A stretch of 64,000 nt of DNA from Photorhabdus bodei (GTDB lineage: Bacteria; Pseudomonadota; Gammaproteobacteria; Enterobacterales; Enterobacteriaceae): contig NZ_NSCM01000001.1 in NCBI RefSeq assembly GCF_003287735.1, forward strand, positions 248,001 through 312,000, given 5' to 3'. The translations under genes were made by a program, and so were the position numbers. The notes below the pieces were generated by a model, which saw nothing but the letters and a program-made list of their open reading frames with translations, was not told the origin of the DNA and searched no databases. The first letter of the stretch is position 1. Each line of letters starts with the position of its first letter. Positions 1-9,094 of the stretch are shown here, in pieces.

Positions 1-1
1 C

Positions 2-115
2 CGCATGATGGGAATCAAAGATGCCAAACAACAGATGATCGTTTGGTCAATACCAACCACTATTGCATGGGCGATTGGCTTGTGTGGTGTCATCATCTTG
101 GATCTAGTGTTATAA
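2..115 (+). CDS. C-terminal end of a membrane protein (partial)
   Basis: The window opens inside a gene. Reading from base 2, 37 codons lead to a TAA at 113-115. The tail holds one clear hydrophobic helix (IAWAIGLCGVIILDLVL) after a short polar loop (GIKDAKQQ). A final transmembrane helix with such a loop is typical of ion or carboxylate/gluconate-type permeases, but too little is present to name a family. The tnpB relic begins about 50 bases downstream. Confidence 0.5.
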   Translation, partial: RMMGIKDAKQQMIVWSIPTTIAWAIGLCGVIILDLVL

Positions 116-175
116 ATACCAAATCATTAGCAAAACTATCATTTAGCCTCCTTATAAGTGGGAGGGTGACTGCTC

Positions 176-196
176 CTCGCCGTAAAAAACGGCGAG
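176..196 (-). other. Right-end hairpin of the tnpB element
   Basis: CTCGCCGT and ACGGCGAG form a perfect 8-bp stem around a five-A loop, just beyond the tnpB C-terminal codons. IS200/IS605 elements carry such subterminal hairpins, recognised by TnpA, and the guide RNA of TnpB is read from this end. Assignment to the right end follows from position and orientation. Confidence 0.5.
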
Positions 197-360
197 ACTT
201 CCCACTTCTCAGGCCGCAACCGTCGCGCTGGCCTCTGTGGGCAGAAACGACGAGTCCCGCCGCCTGTAATTCCAGTATGCCCTTATGCTGGATGTTGATC
301 GGGGTAGTGACCGGGTAGCTGGTCGAGTAGCCAGAAGGCGCTTCCCCTCCTGGCTCTCAC

Positions 361-395
361 AGAACCGTACCTGAACCTCTCGATTCATACGGCTC
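361..395 (-). ncRNA. Group II intron domain V (relic)
   Basis: On the minus strand a 34-nt hairpin begins GAGCCGTATG and ends GTACGGTTCT, with a CGAGAG-type terminal loop region. This is the sequence pattern of group II intron domain V. A second hairpin (AGCCAG...CTGGCT, about 331-355) follows and fits domain VI. The upstream intron ORF is truncated, so only the 3' end of the intron survives. Confidence 0.75.
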
Positions 396-404
396 TTATC
401 GTTC

Positions 405-639
405 AGCCCTGAGCCAGAATATACCAGTGTGCGAAAAGTCCCCGATTTTGCTGTTGCAATCTCTTTAGAAATTTTGCGCTTTTCCGGTAACTTCTGCTAA
501 GTTTCTTGTATTTCTTTCGTGCCCAGCGCACAAGCGCAAAGTCAAGTCTCCGCACCAGCGGATACAGTTCTGACTTACCAAAGTGCTTGTAGTAGTTGAA
601 CTATCCCTTGATCACCGGATTTAAGGCCAGAGCAATTTC
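405..639 (-). pseudogene. ltrA: Group II intron reverse transcriptase/maturase, C-terminal relic
   Basis: Minus-strand translation gives NPVIKG-stop-FNYYKHFGKSELYP, then LDFALVRWARKKYKKL and GLFAHW. That is the C-terminal maturase region of bacterial group II intron proteins, where the usual sequence is NPVIRGW-NYY. The Trp codon after KG has become TAG. All reverse transcriptase motifs upstream are gone; the relic stops abruptly where the higA-like fragment begins. Domain V follows at the expected distance. It was probably trapped as cargo when the surrounding element formed. Confidence 0.75.
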
Positions 640-1026
640 ATGGGCATTATGTCCGCTCCATGTTTGAATTTTCCATTTCTTAATTCTCGTACCAATCCGC
701 TTCAAGGCCTTCTTGCTGATCGCTGGAGCAAAACTTGTGAAGACTGCCCCCTGTTTTGCCATTGCCTTTCTCGGCCTGAAGGTGAAATCAAGAAAATCAA
801 AGCTTATCCATTCATGCTTTCCTTATCGCGTTTTCTTGCCGGTAAAACTGCGTTAACTCCACGACTGGCAATTCGTATTGCCGCCGCGCTGGGAAGTACA
901 CCTGAGTTTTGGCTGCGTCTCCAGAACGCTTATGACCTGCGTCAGTTGGAAAATCAAATCGACACGTCCGGGATCGTTTTATATGGCGAACAGGACGAAA
1001 TGTCGCAGGTCATCTCAAAGCTTTAA
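640..1026 (+). pseudogene. higA: HigA/VapI-type antitoxin fragment
   Basis: The C-terminal two thirds of this 128-codon frame (from about base 815) reads [39 protein letters not shown], the typical second half of the XRE helix-turn-helix and trailing helix of HigA-family antitoxins. The N-terminal part is unlike the family and contains Cys-rich out-of-family sequence, so the first helices appear to be lost. No HigB toxin gene lies next to it within the 798-bp element. It could still be transcribed, but without a complete helix-turn-helix I regard it as a fragment. Confidence 0.6.
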
Positions 1027-1357
1027 GCAATAGTAAATGCGGGGCTACGCCAGCCCTGCGTTTGTTGGCGGTTATCGCAGCTACCCGGTCACTACCCCTG
1101 ATCGCGGCGTTGATATCACGATCATGTTCGACACCACAACAAGGACATCGCCAGATCCGCGCAGAGTATTGAGGCGTAATACTTGCCTGTTGCAGTGCGA
1201 GTGATTGTGATGCTTTTCACTTCCCCGTTAATTTCACAATGCAGCCGGGCTTCTACCGGCGGTAATTTCGGTATTTTGATTGCACCGTCAAGCACTCATA
1301 AGAAGCAAGTAAAATGCCTGAGAAGTTAAATACTCAGGCATAAAAAAGAATACTATT

Positions 1358-1759
1358 TTATATTGGAGATTCTTGCGGTGTTTTATATCGAGATAATGTT
1401 GATGAAAAATCACTTCCCGCACTTGTTACCTTACCAGTAACGACATTGACGGGTGATGACAATATCCCCGAACAATTATGGCAAGCAGCAAAATTATCTC
1501 CAGCTTGTTTAGTTGTTAATCGCTGAGTGAAAATAGATGATTTCAGCATATCCCGTATATATTCGCTTATTTTCCGACTTCCAATAATTTTCCCTACCTT
1601 TTTATCTTCTAAAATCAATAAATTATTCAGTGCCTGTACCTCTGCATGCAAACCAGCAATACCCGCCATCGTCGGTAATATACGGTCGTTGTTGATAATA
1701 TGATTTCTGATCAAAGATTCTATTACTGGATGCAAAGGTGTATTTACCCTACCATACAT
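1358..1759 (-). CDS. YwqJ-like deaminase toxin domain
   Basis: This 133-residue protein carries the zinc-deaminase signature HAE at residues 38-40 (LHAEVQALN) and CHNC at 93-96, followed by SGIL and a VNVVTGK strand. This matches the YwqJ-type deaminases found as C-terminal toxins of polymorphic secreted proteins; His and the two Cys should bind zinc and the Glu act as proton shuttle. The ATG has only a weak upstream AGGG. The frame is open back to the TGA ending the preceding ORF, in the same frame, so the domain may once have been the end of one longer protein. The target is unknown, and no immunity gene is obvious. Confidence 0.6.
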   Translation of the reverse strand: MYGRVNTPLHPVIESLIRNHIINNDRILPTMAGIAGLHAEVQALNNLLILEDKKVGKIIGSRKISEYIRDMLKSSIFTQRLTTKQAGDNFAACHNCSGILSSPVNVVTGKVTSAGSDFSSTLSRYKTPQESPI

Positions 1760-1840
1760 ATCTCTTATCCCTGAAATAAAGGACTCAATGTCAATAATCT
1801 TATAAGCTTCGGCCTCATCACTTTGTTGTATTTTCCATTC

Positions 1841-2293
1841 TCATTTACCTTCCACTATCGATAATTTCGGACGTTTAATCAGGTTAATACCCGGGAATAA
1901 TTTTCCAGCGGCTAAATTTCTATTATTATCCTTAAAGTTGACAAATTCATCGTAATAATGACCATTATACTCGTATCCAGCATGAGCAGCGAAATTCTCC
2001 AAGGATTTCTTTGCATAAAGAAATTTTCCATCATAGACACCATTCGATTTTAAACCCGGTTTTGAGAAATTATGCTGCTTCGCTGGTTTCAATTGTCCAA
2101 ATTCCCTTGAAGAGCTAAGGATTAATTGCGTTTTTTTACCAAAACCATCAAATTCAGGAATCTGTTTTTGATAAGCCGACATAACTGCTTTTGCATCAGG
2201 AAGATCCAAATGTAATGCATCCAATAACCTTTCATCCGCAGTTTTACCTTTGCCAAGTTTAGCTGTTTTTTCACGTATATCATTTTTGAACAT
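1841..2293 (-). CDS. Hypothetical protein upstream of the deaminase domain
   Basis: 150 codons with a GAGAG ribosome site seven bases before the ATG. The sequence is basic, rich in Lys and aromatic residues, without signal peptide or membrane segment. I recognise no family. Its TGA stop is followed in the same frame by 27 open codons and then the deaminase ORF (2293 and 1759 differ by a multiple of three). It may therefore be the N-terminal part of a toxin split by a nonsense mutation, or a separate adaptor or immunity protein. The preceding ORF ends only 46 bases upstream, which suggests one operon. Confidence 0.45.
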   Translation of the reverse strand: MFKNDIREKTAKLGKGKTADERLLDALHLDLPDAKAVMSAYQKQIPEFDGFGKKTQLILSSSREFGQLKPAKQHNFSKPGLKSNGVYDGKFLYAKKSLENFAAHAGYEYNGHYYDEFVNFKDNNRNLAAGKLFPGINLIKRPKLSIVEGK

Positions 2294-2339
2294 TTTTAAA
2301 CTCTCTATAATGATTGAAATTGGATACCTGAAATTATTA

Positions 2340-3308
2340 TCAACGTCTTCCTGTTAAGGATGAAAAAATTCTTCTCGGTAATGCTATTAATCTAGACATT
2401 GCTCCTCCATTTCTCTGAGTAGCTATATTTCGATTACTACCCTGAGGAATATAATTCTGCCATAACGTTGGATTTTCGTCCCACGGCGCAATAACTTCCT
2501 TACCATCCCAATAAAAATGAATTCTTCCCACCAATCTCTCTCTATTGCGATAAGCATAACGCAATTCAGACGCGGTAACTGACTCACCTGGCCCTGCCTC
2601 CAGAGGAGTAGAACCTTTTGTTTTATTAACAACCTGTTCGATATTCAGGCCATCAAGAACAAAGTGTATTTTTGTTCTCCCATTACGGGCTGCCATTTCT
2701 ATACCAAGCTTACTTCCTCTTTTCCAAAGTAATCTAGGTTCAAAGGTAAGCCATGTTTTGTTATAACAAACATGATAATAGTCAGAATTATACTTACTAG
2801 TTATTTCTTTAAATATTTTATACATGTTAAATTTCTTATTTTCACCTCCTATTTTAAAATAATCATTCCATAAAGGATATCTTCCTTTTTGCTCTTCAAT
2901 AATATCTTTCTGTAAACTGTCTTTAACCTTAATATTCCTTGCATATTTTTTAGGATTTTTCACCAAATCTTCTGATTTTTTAGGTAATATCGTGGTGTCT
3001 TTAAAAATAACTCTAGATACTTCGTTATTATAAAAATCTATAATCATTGGCGTACTATCAGGATTCTTTGAATCAAAATTAGGATTAACATCTCTTATAT
3101 ACTTTCCCCTTTTAGCAGCAAGGCCATAAAACAGATCGCCATTTTCTTCACTGTAATTATCTTTCGCTACCCTAGGAGTATTATTCATCATCTGATTTAG
3201 ATCCAACCCTGATCCTAACGGATTATTATCTATTTCATGCTGATCAATAGAATTCCCCAACGGTATTGAAGTTTTTTTCTTTTCTTTTTCACTATATTCA
3301 CGTCCCAT
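2340..3308 (-). CDS. Putative effector-like protein, family unnamed
   Basis: 322 codons, with AAGGTG four bases upstream of ATG. The N-terminal 40 residues are polar and Lys/Asn-rich; there is no signal peptide. The C-terminal half contains IHFVLDGLNIEQVV (about 214-227), then SVTASELRYAYRNRERL and VHFYWDG-like/APWDE segments, then a basic tail ending in TGRR. From memory this FVLDGL...SELRYxYRNR...PW pattern recurs in enterobacterial secreted or effector-like proteins, but I cannot name it. It leads an apparent three-gene unit with the deaminase domain. Low GC relative to the flanking core genes suggests horizontal origin. Confidence 0.4.
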   Translation of the reverse strand: MGREYSEKEKKKTSIPLGNSIDQHEIDNNPLGSGLDLNQMMNNTPRVAKDNYSEENGDLFYGLAAKRGKYIRDVNPNFDSKNPDSTPMIIDFYNNEVSRVIFKDTTILPKKSEDLVKNPKKYARNIKVKDSLQKDIIEEQKGRYPLWNDYFKIGGENKKFNMYKIFKEITSKYNSDYYHVCYNKTWLTFEPRLLWKRGSKLGIEMAARNGRTKIHFVLDGLNIEQVVNKTKGSTPLEAGPGESVTASELRYAYRNRERLVGRIHFYWDGKEVIAPWDENPTLWQNYIPQGSNRNIATQRNGGAMSRLIALPRRIFSSLTGRR

Positions 3309-3439
3309 ATTATCACCTTATAATTTTTTATAATAAATATATTAGGAATAAATAACATATAAATCCAAATATTATTGGCATTTAGACATAGATGATCATA
3401 AATGAATATAGTGTTATTCAAACCATTTAGCGTCAGATT

Positions 3440-3566
3440 TATACCCGTCATCTTTCAAGTTGCCTCTTTGTTGGCTGCACTCACTCACCCCGGTCACATC
3501 GTTATCTATGCTCCCGGGGATTCGCTCCCTTGCCGCCGCGATGCATCTTGAAATCCATAGGGTATA
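3440..3566 (-). repeat. ERIC element 1
   Basis: 127-bp imperfect palindrome running from TATACCC to GGGTATA, with the internal blocks GCTCCCGGGGATTC and CACCCCGGTCACAT. These match the Enterobacterial Repetitive Intergenic Consensus, whose usual orientation ends ...CTTGAA-GACGGGTATA; this copy is the reverse. It separates the toxin operon from the secreted-protein pseudogene. Confidence 0.9.
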
Positions 3567-3844
3567 ATCTGGTTATCCACTTCTTCTTTGCGGCTCATTT
3601 CGGCAAGTTATGGGCCGCTTTGTCGCTATTATCCCAATGAATATTATATTCATTTGTTTTTAATGAGATTTTATTCACAAATTATAGAGATAAATGAGTA
3701 CTAAGAGGCGGGAAATAATTACCAATTAATCAATAAAGTAACGTTGTGATGTTAAATAAATTCATAAAGCAATGGAACTATCTGCCTTGTTAAGTGGTCA
3801 TAAGCCTGTTGCTCATTCCCCTACAATTAAGGATGGAAATAATA

Positions 3845-4661
3845 ATGGTGCTAAAACAACTCATCCCAGTTACTCTGATTTTTAGTTTATTGCCAACCGC
3901 TGCCCTCGCAGGAAAACCACAAAACTATCTCTACACTTCATCCGATGAGCTCGATCAATTACGTCCTCTGTTAGCACGTCAAGATATTGACGGTGTACAA
4001 GTTGTTTATTCCATTTTATCTTCAACAAGGCACAAAATATCAAGGCGGTTTAGTTGCACAGGTTGATAATCCCGGTGAAAATAAAGAGCAAGGTTATGGT
4101 TGGGTTGCTATTCAGTGGAATACAGCGTTGCGCAAACGCTATCAGGATCTGCTTTCTGAGCTGGCAAAAGAGTTTGATGGTCGTATTACCGGGATTAATC
4201 TACCAGAAACCACCGTTGATATTGACATGAAACAGGATAAGACCGGTTTTAGCCGTGACCGCTATTTTGCCGCCGAACTTGATAATATCAAATTTGCCCG
4301 CCAGGTATTTAAAAAATCCTACGTAGTACAATATGTTAATTTCTGGCCATGTGAATGGGATAACGATTATCAGTATATGTCTCGCTTTTTTAATTTCGCG
4401 TCGAAAAATAAGATCGGTCTCGGTGGCCCCGATATCGTGCCATATCAATCTGCTCAGATGAAAAACGCTTATCCCTTTTTCAATCGTTACAAAGGCAAAC
4501 TGGATTTGGTGACAATGGCAGTTCAAGAACCAACACTGACCTACACCAACCCAAAAACTAAAAAACCCTTCACTAAGGAGGAGTTTACTAATTTTGCTGA
4601 AAACTACTTGGAGGCTAACATTATTTTTTGGAGTACCACAACACCATGGCTAAAGCAGTAA
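3845..4661 (+). pseudogene. Secreted protein (glycoside-hydrolase-like fold), internally deleted
   Basis: The start is taken at 3845, behind AAGGATGG; it gives a clean signal peptide (MVLKQLIPVTLIFSLLPTAALA). The mature protein begins GKPQNYLYTSSDELDQLRPLL...DGVQVVYS and then breaks. From about 4015 the family sequence resumes one frame over as YQGGLVAQVDNPGENK...GINLPETTVDIDMKQDKTG...VVQYVNFWPCEW...GLGGPDIVPYQ...IIFWSTTTPWLKQ. About 50 residues normally lying between VVYS-W and YQGG appear to be missing (estimate from remembered relatives), and the reading frame is lost. The intact family looks like a periplasmic TIM-barrel glycosidase; the exact activity is unknown to me. Confidence 0.65.
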
Positions 4662-4928
4662 AGCAAAGGCCATGCAGATTTGTGCATGCACAATGGGCTG
4701 TGCCAAACACCAGACGAGGATGAATAGATAATGTCGAGCTTGTAGTACAAGTTGCTCCAAAAGGCGAGGAACAGTCCATTTTTCCTCACCACGACCAAAC
4801 ATTCACTCGGAATATTCAAATAAGAATTATAAATATGAATTTATCATTTAGGTACAGTGAAAAATCTTTATGATTATCTCCGCATAATAACGCGGAGCTT
4901 ACAATAATCCTCTCCGCGTAGATAAATT

Positions 4929-5792
4929 TTAACTCATGTCATTAACTGAATCGATAAAACGATTAAGAACACTTGAGTGTGATTTAGACTTATAAATATA
5001 ACATTGATTTGCTGCACCAGGTTTTTCAATGGGAACAAAGCTCAAAGCATCTCCTCCTTCCAATTCATCAGGATGAGAATCTGTAATAAATATATAATCT
5101 CTGGAATAAATGAAATTCATGCAGCATCCCATATTATCCATCTGACGCATATTTACTTTTCCACCACTTTGAATAACTTCTTCTTCCAAGTTTTTAATGA
5201 AGCTACTTTTATAAAGTACAGGATCGCATAGCCAAGTATTACTCTTTAGTAATTGCATCACATCGCCATTAGCAATATCTAATAACTCTTTTCGGCAGCA
5301 AATTCCCAATTCAGGCCCTTTTATTTTGCGAATGAGAAGAAAACGGTCACTTAGTATCTTTTCTGAGCTCAGAATGAGCGTATTGCCGTCATAATCCACT
5401 ATTTCTTCAATGTTATCATAACTAAACCGGAATATATTTACCTGTGAGCTATTTCTGTCAGCTGCCTTATATAAATAAATAAGATGTTTGTTTTTCCCCC
5501 AATCGTAATAAATATTAACTATGTTACATATACTACCACTGATATGTTTTTTAGTTATTTCTTTTTCTTGTAAATAAAGATCTTTAAGATCATTATATAA
5601 TTCTAAACCATCTTTAGTCAGACTCATCCCAAATTTCTCCCTTTTGAAAAGGCGCTTCCCTAATGTTGCTTCGAAGTCTTTGATTGATTTAGCTACTGGA
5701 GGAGTTGTACGGTTCATCACTCTTGCCGCTTTACTTAAAGAACCATTTTCCACCACTGCCATGAATGCTTCTAATTTACGAGAAAAAAACAT
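4929..5792 (-). CDS. LysR-family transcriptional regulator
   Basis: 287 residues. The N-terminal winged helix-turn-helix is clear: FFSRKLEAFMAVVENGSLSKAARVMNRTTPPVAKSIKDFEATLGKRLFKRE, residues 2-52. The remainder fits a divergent periplasmic-binding-like effector domain, and it is shorter and more divergent than in well-known LysR members. AT-rich coding sequence sets it apart from xthA downstream. It is transcribed away from xthA across a 0.5-kb AT-rich gap and has no obvious divergent target; the deleted secreted-protein gene lies convergent to it. The regulon and inducer cannot be read from the sequence. Confidence 0.8.
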   Translation of the reverse strand: MFFSRKLEAFMAVVENGSLSKAARVMNRTTPPVAKSIKDFEATLGKRLFKREKFGMSLTKDGLELYNDLKDLYLQEKEITKKHISGSICNIVNIYYDWGKNKHLIYLYKAADRNSSQVNIFRFSYDNIEEIVDYDGNTLILSSEKILSDRFLLIRKIKGPELGICCRKELLDIANGDVMQLLKSNTWLCDPVLYKSSFIKNLEEEVIQSGGKVNMRQMDNMGCCMNFIYSRDYIFITDSHPDELEGGDALSFVPIEKPGAANQCYIYKSKSHSSVLNRFIDSVNDMS

Positions 5793-6294
5793 AATTCACC
5801 GTTCCTATATAACTTGTGGCTAAAATAATTTCTTTGAAATAGCCTTCACCAAATGACAGCTAAATCAAGTTTGATACTGTGAAGGCATAAATTTTGTACA
5901 AAAAAACAAATACTTCTCAAACATATACCACATAAAAAAAGCGTATGTTCAATACATAGGTGGCTCAATAAACTCTATTATTCATGTTTATCATGGTTCA
6001 AAAATTAATCTCAACCAATCAACCATTAGAAAATATAAACATTACTAACGAGCTCAATTTTCTATCAAAGATTAGGATAGGGTTCTACATTTTTCAGTAA
6101 TCAATTTTTGTAACACTAGAGATAAAAACGGTCTAACAGAGGCTTTTTCTCACTACAAATTATTATATTTTTCACAGCAAATTATAATATTAGGGGATCC
6201 GTTACTATTTCGTGCTGACCATTGTCAATAGTTACTTTTTAAGATCCATCTGTTATTATTGTTCCTGTGTCTTTTTACTGGATGGCTGTAAAAG
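5793..6294. other. AT-rich intergenic region between the LysR gene and xthA
   Basis: About 500 bp with no ORF of convincing coding character and no repeat shared with the rest of the window. It must contain the promoters of both divergent genes, but no near-consensus sigma-70 site stands out. Confidence 0.5.
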
Positions 6295-7101
6295 ATGAAA
6301 TTTATCTCTTTTAATATTAATGGATTACGTGCCCGCCCCCATCAGTTAGCTGCGATCATCGAGCAACATCAACCCGACGTTATCGGTCTACAGGAAACAA
6401 AAGTCCATGATGACGCGTTTCCTTTAGAAGAGGTTGGGGAGCTTGGCTATCATGTATTTTATTACGGCCAGAAAGCCCATTACGGCGTTGCTCTGTTAAC
6501 ACGCCAGATGCCTCTTGCGGTGTATCGTGGTTTTCCAGGGGACGATGAAGATGCTCAACGCCGTGTTATCATAGCAGAAATGGAAACCCCACACGGGTTA
6601 TTGACCGTTATTAATGGCTATTTCCCACAGGGAGAAAGCCGTGACCATCCAGTGAAATTTCCGGCAAAAGAGAAATTTTACCAGGATCTGCAAAACTACC
6701 TGGAGCAAAACTTAACCCCTCAATCACAAGTGATTATCATGGGTGATATGAATATCAGTCCGACGGATCTGGATATCGGAATTGGTGAAAACAACCAAAA
6801 ACGCTGGTTAAAAACAGGTAAATGTTCTTTTCTGCCAGAAGAGAGAGATTGGATGGATCGCCTGAAAAATTGGGGTCTGGTTGATACATTCCGGCATCTC
6901 AATCCTGAATGTAATGACCAATTTTCCTGGTTTGATTATCGATCCAAAGGGTTTGATGATAACCGCGGATTGCGGATTGATTTACTGCTTGCAAGTAAAC
7001 CCTTGGCGGAGCGCTGTATCGCAACAGGCATTGATTACAAAATCCGTGAGATGGAAAAACCGTCAGATCATGCCCCAGTTTGGGCAGAATTCGAAATTTG
7101 A
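6295..7101 (+). CDS. xthA: Exodeoxyribonuclease III
   Basis: 268 residues, full length for the family. The AP-endonuclease/exonuclease fold is evident from [16 protein letters not shown] (Asn7), [10 protein letters not shown] (metal-binding Glu), [13 protein letters not shown] (catalytic Asp/Asn), LRIDLLLAS and the terminal [10 protein letters not shown] with catalytic Asp-His. The enzyme cleaves at abasic sites and removes 3' blocking groups in base-excision repair. It stands alone, convergent to topB; a hairpin terminator overlaps the topB stop codon. This begins the long segment colinear with E. coli. Confidence 0.97.
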   Translation: MKFISFNINGLRARPHQLAAIIEQHQPDVIGLQETKVHDDAFPLEEVGELGYHVFYYGQKAHYGVALLTRQMPLAVYRGFPGDDEDAQRRVIIAEMETPHGLLTVINGYFPQGESRDHPVKFPAKEKFYQDLQNYLEQNLTPQSQVIIMGDMNISPTDLDIGIGENNQKRWLKTGKCSFLPEERDWMDRLKNWGLVDTFRHLNPECNDQFSWFDYRSKGFDDNRGLRIDLLLASKPLAERCIATGIDYKIREMEKPSDHAPVWAEFEI

Positions 7102-7152
7102 TATTCCGTTAACACCGAATATCAATCGTTTTTTTAAAATAATGCAATAATT

Positions 7153-7177
7153 GCTGCGCTCTATGGCGCAGCTGTTT
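7153..7177 (+). terminator. xthA terminator
   Basis: GCTGCGC-TCTATG-GCGCAGC followed by TGTTTTGG. The right arm runs into the last codons of convergent topB (stop at 7161-7163), so the two transcripts end in overlapping sequence. Confidence 0.6.
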
Positions 7178-9089
7178 TGGCATTTTTCGTTGCTTTTATT
7201 TTTTTCCCCTTTTTATCTTTCACTGGAAGTGGTGGTAAGTCACGAAAAGCGGTTAAATTACGGTTCTGTTTGGCCTGCAAAATTAATTGCCGCAATGTCT
7301 CCTCAAGTGGCCCCATGAAATCTTGATAGCGGAACTGTTTTTCACTGATTTGCGTTAACCGAGACTCCCAATGGGCGGTCATATCCGGTAAAGCGGCCAT
7401 ATCAGGCAATACATGGATCAACGCCCTACCCGCAGGTGTTGCATGAATATGACGCCCTTTTTTATAAAGAAACTCCCGTTTAAACAACAGTTCGATAATG
7501 CCAGCCCGCGTTGCTTCGGTTCCCAACCCATCTGTTGCACGAAGGACTTTTTTCAGCTCTTTATCCTGTACAAAACGGGCAATTCCGGTCATAGCAGAAA
7601 GGATAGACGCATCAGTAAATGGCTTTGGCGGTTGGGTTTGGCGCTCTACCACCTCTCCTCTTTCACACAATAATTCATCACCTTTAGCAACAACGGGTAA
7701 TGGCGTTCCGTCATTCTCTTCATCACGCTCTTTATTACCAAGTAACGTTCTCCAACCTGCCTCAGCAAGAAAACGGGCTTTAGCAATAAATTTTCCACCC
7801 GCAATTTCCAATTCAATAACACATTTACGGAATATGGCATCCGGGAAAAATTGCATCAAATATTGTCGGGCAATCAAACCATAAATATTAGCCTCGTTAT
7901 CCGTCAGATTTATATGGCTACTTCGAGCTGTAGGAATAATTGCATGGTGAGCATCAACCTTTTTATCGTCCCAACAACGATTCTTTCTATCTATTTCCAG
8001 TAACTCTTGTGGCAACAGATTTGTTGCGTGAATAGATATCGCATTAAGCACTGCATGACGACCGGCAAAGTGTTCATCCGGCAAATAACGGCAATCAGAA
8101 CGGGGATAAGTAATTAGCTTATGTGTTTCATACAATCGCTGACAAATATCCAACACTTGCTGCGCATTTAGGCCAAAACGTTTAGCGGCTTCAATTTGCA
8201 AAGAAGATAATGAAAATGGCAAAGGAGCGACTTCAGATTCCCGTTTATCCTGATAAGAGATCACATAGGCTGGTTGACCGGTTATTCTGGCAACAACATG
8301 TTCAGCCAGAGGCCGGTGTATCAATCGCCCTTCTTCATCTAAAAAATCGATACAAGATTCACTTGGTTGCCAGATAGCGGTAAAACGTTCATCTTTCGGC
8401 GTAACAATATGCGCTTTCACCTCAAAAAAATCTTTGGGTACGAAATGCTCAATCTCTTCATCCCGACGAACGACTAAACCTAAAATAGGGGTCTGAACCC
8501 GCCCGACAGATAATACCCCCTGATACCCCGCATTGCGGCCAAGCAAGGTATAAGCACGGGTCATATTAATGCCATAAAGCCAATCAGCCCTAGCCCTAGC
8601 GAGAGCTGAAACACATAGCGGAACAAAATCCCGGTTATCTCTTAACCGATCAACAGCTCTGGTTACCGCTTGTGGATTTAGATCACTTATCAAGCAGCGG
8701 CGAACATTTTTCCGCCTCACAGCATCCAGTTTCAAAAAATCCAAAACCTCATCCACCAACAGTTGCCCTTCCCGATCTGGGTCACCGGCATGCACTATTT
8801 CATCGGCTTTTTCCAACAATGTCTGGACAATGTTGAGCTGTTTCTCAACAGAAGGTCGCGGTTTTAACTGCCATTTTTCAGGAATGATTGGAAGATCACC
8901 TAATGACCAACGAGCAAAACGACTGTCATAGGCATCAGGTTCCGCCTGTTCCAGCAAGTGCCCAATACACCAGGTAACAAACTGGTTATCTCCACAAGCG
9001 ATAAAGCCATCACCACGGCGATGCGGTTTTGGTAGAACATCGGCAATCGCCCTGGCTAGACTTGGTTTTTCTGCAATAAAAAGCCGCAT
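7161..9089 (-). CDS. topB: DNA topoisomerase III
   Basis: 642 residues. The TOPRIM domain is at the N-terminus ([19 protein letters not shown], with the acidic triad at [15 protein letters not shown]). [20 protein letters not shown] marks the type IA core, and the active-site Tyr lies in [14 protein letters not shown]. The C-terminal tail is Lys-rich ([20 protein letters not shown]). The enzyme relaxes and decatenates single-stranded DNA and helps resolve replication intermediates. It starts 6 bases after the selD stop, so ydjA-selD-topB are very probably one transcript. Confidence 0.97.
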   Translation of the reverse strand: MRLFIAEKPSLARAIADVLPKPHRRGDGFIACGDNQFVTWCIGHLLEQAEPDAYDSRFARWSLGDLPIIPEKWQLKPRPSVEKQLNIVQTLLEKADEIVHAGDPDREGQLLVDEVLDFLKLDAVRRKNVRRCLISDLNPQAVTRAVDRLRDNRDFVPLCVSALARARADWLYGINMTRAYTLLGRNAGYQGVLSVGRVQTPILGLVVRRDEEIEHFVPKDFFEVKAHIVTPKDERFTAIWQPSESCIDFLDEEGRLIHRPLAEHVVARITGQPAYVISYQDKRESEVAPLPFSLSSLQIEAAKRFGLNAQQVLDICQRLYETHKLITYPRSDCRYLPDEHFAGRHAVLNAISIHATNLLPQELLEIDRKNRCWDDKKVDAHHAIIPTARSSHINLTDNEANIYGLIARQYLMQFFPDAIFRKCVIELEIAGGKFIAKARFLAEAGWRTLLGNKERDEENDGTPLPVVAKGDELLCERGEVVERQTQPPKPFTDASILSAMTGIARFVQDKELKKVLRATDGLGTEATRAGIIELLFKREFLYKKGRHIHATPAGRALIHVLPDMAALPDMTAHWESRLTQISEKQFRYQDFMGPLEETLRQLILQAKQNRNLTAFRDLPPLPVKDKKGKKIKATKNAKTAAP

Positions 9090-9094
9090 GGATA

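Larger units (their letters stand above)
301..1098. mobile_element. 798-bp element with 21-bp terminal inverted repeats and 5-bp target duplication
   Basis: The left end starts GGGGTAGTGACCGGGTAGCT (301-320) followed by G; the right end (1078-1098) is its exact reverse complement over 21 bases. TGATC directly flanks both ends (296-300 and 1099-1103), which is a target-site duplication within tnpB. No transposase is inside. The cargo is a higA-like fragment on plus and the 3' end of a group II intron on minus. GGGG termini and a 5-bp duplication resemble Tn3-type ends, but the repeats are shorter than usual for that family, so the family is left open. Confidence 0.8.
165..1300 (-). pseudogene. 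tnpB relic (IS200/IS605-type), interrupted and deleted
   Basis: Three blocks on the minus strand encode recognisable TnpB pieces. About 1275-1160 gives beta-strand-rich sequence (KIPKLPPVEARLHCEINGE, then ITITRTATGKYYASIL). 1158-1104 gives, in another frame, the zinc-ribbon/RuvC end WRCPCCGVEHDRDINAAI. 300-165 continues the same protein (INIQHKGILELQAAGLVVSAH). The frame change shows an internal deletion between the first two blocks. The last two are separated only by the 798-bp insertion at 301-1098, and removing it with one TGATC copy restores AAINIQ. TnpB proteins are RNA-guided nucleases; this copy cannot be functional. Confidence 0.8.

Noticed and set aside
43-318. 91-codon frame at the left edge
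   Set aside because: It runs across the end of the membrane protein, the tnpB right end and the element border in an unrelated frame.
3230-3451. Hydrophobic 73-codon frame upstream of the effector-like gene
   Set aside because: It overlaps the first 79 bases of that gene out of frame and its hydrophobicity follows from the AT-rich leader.
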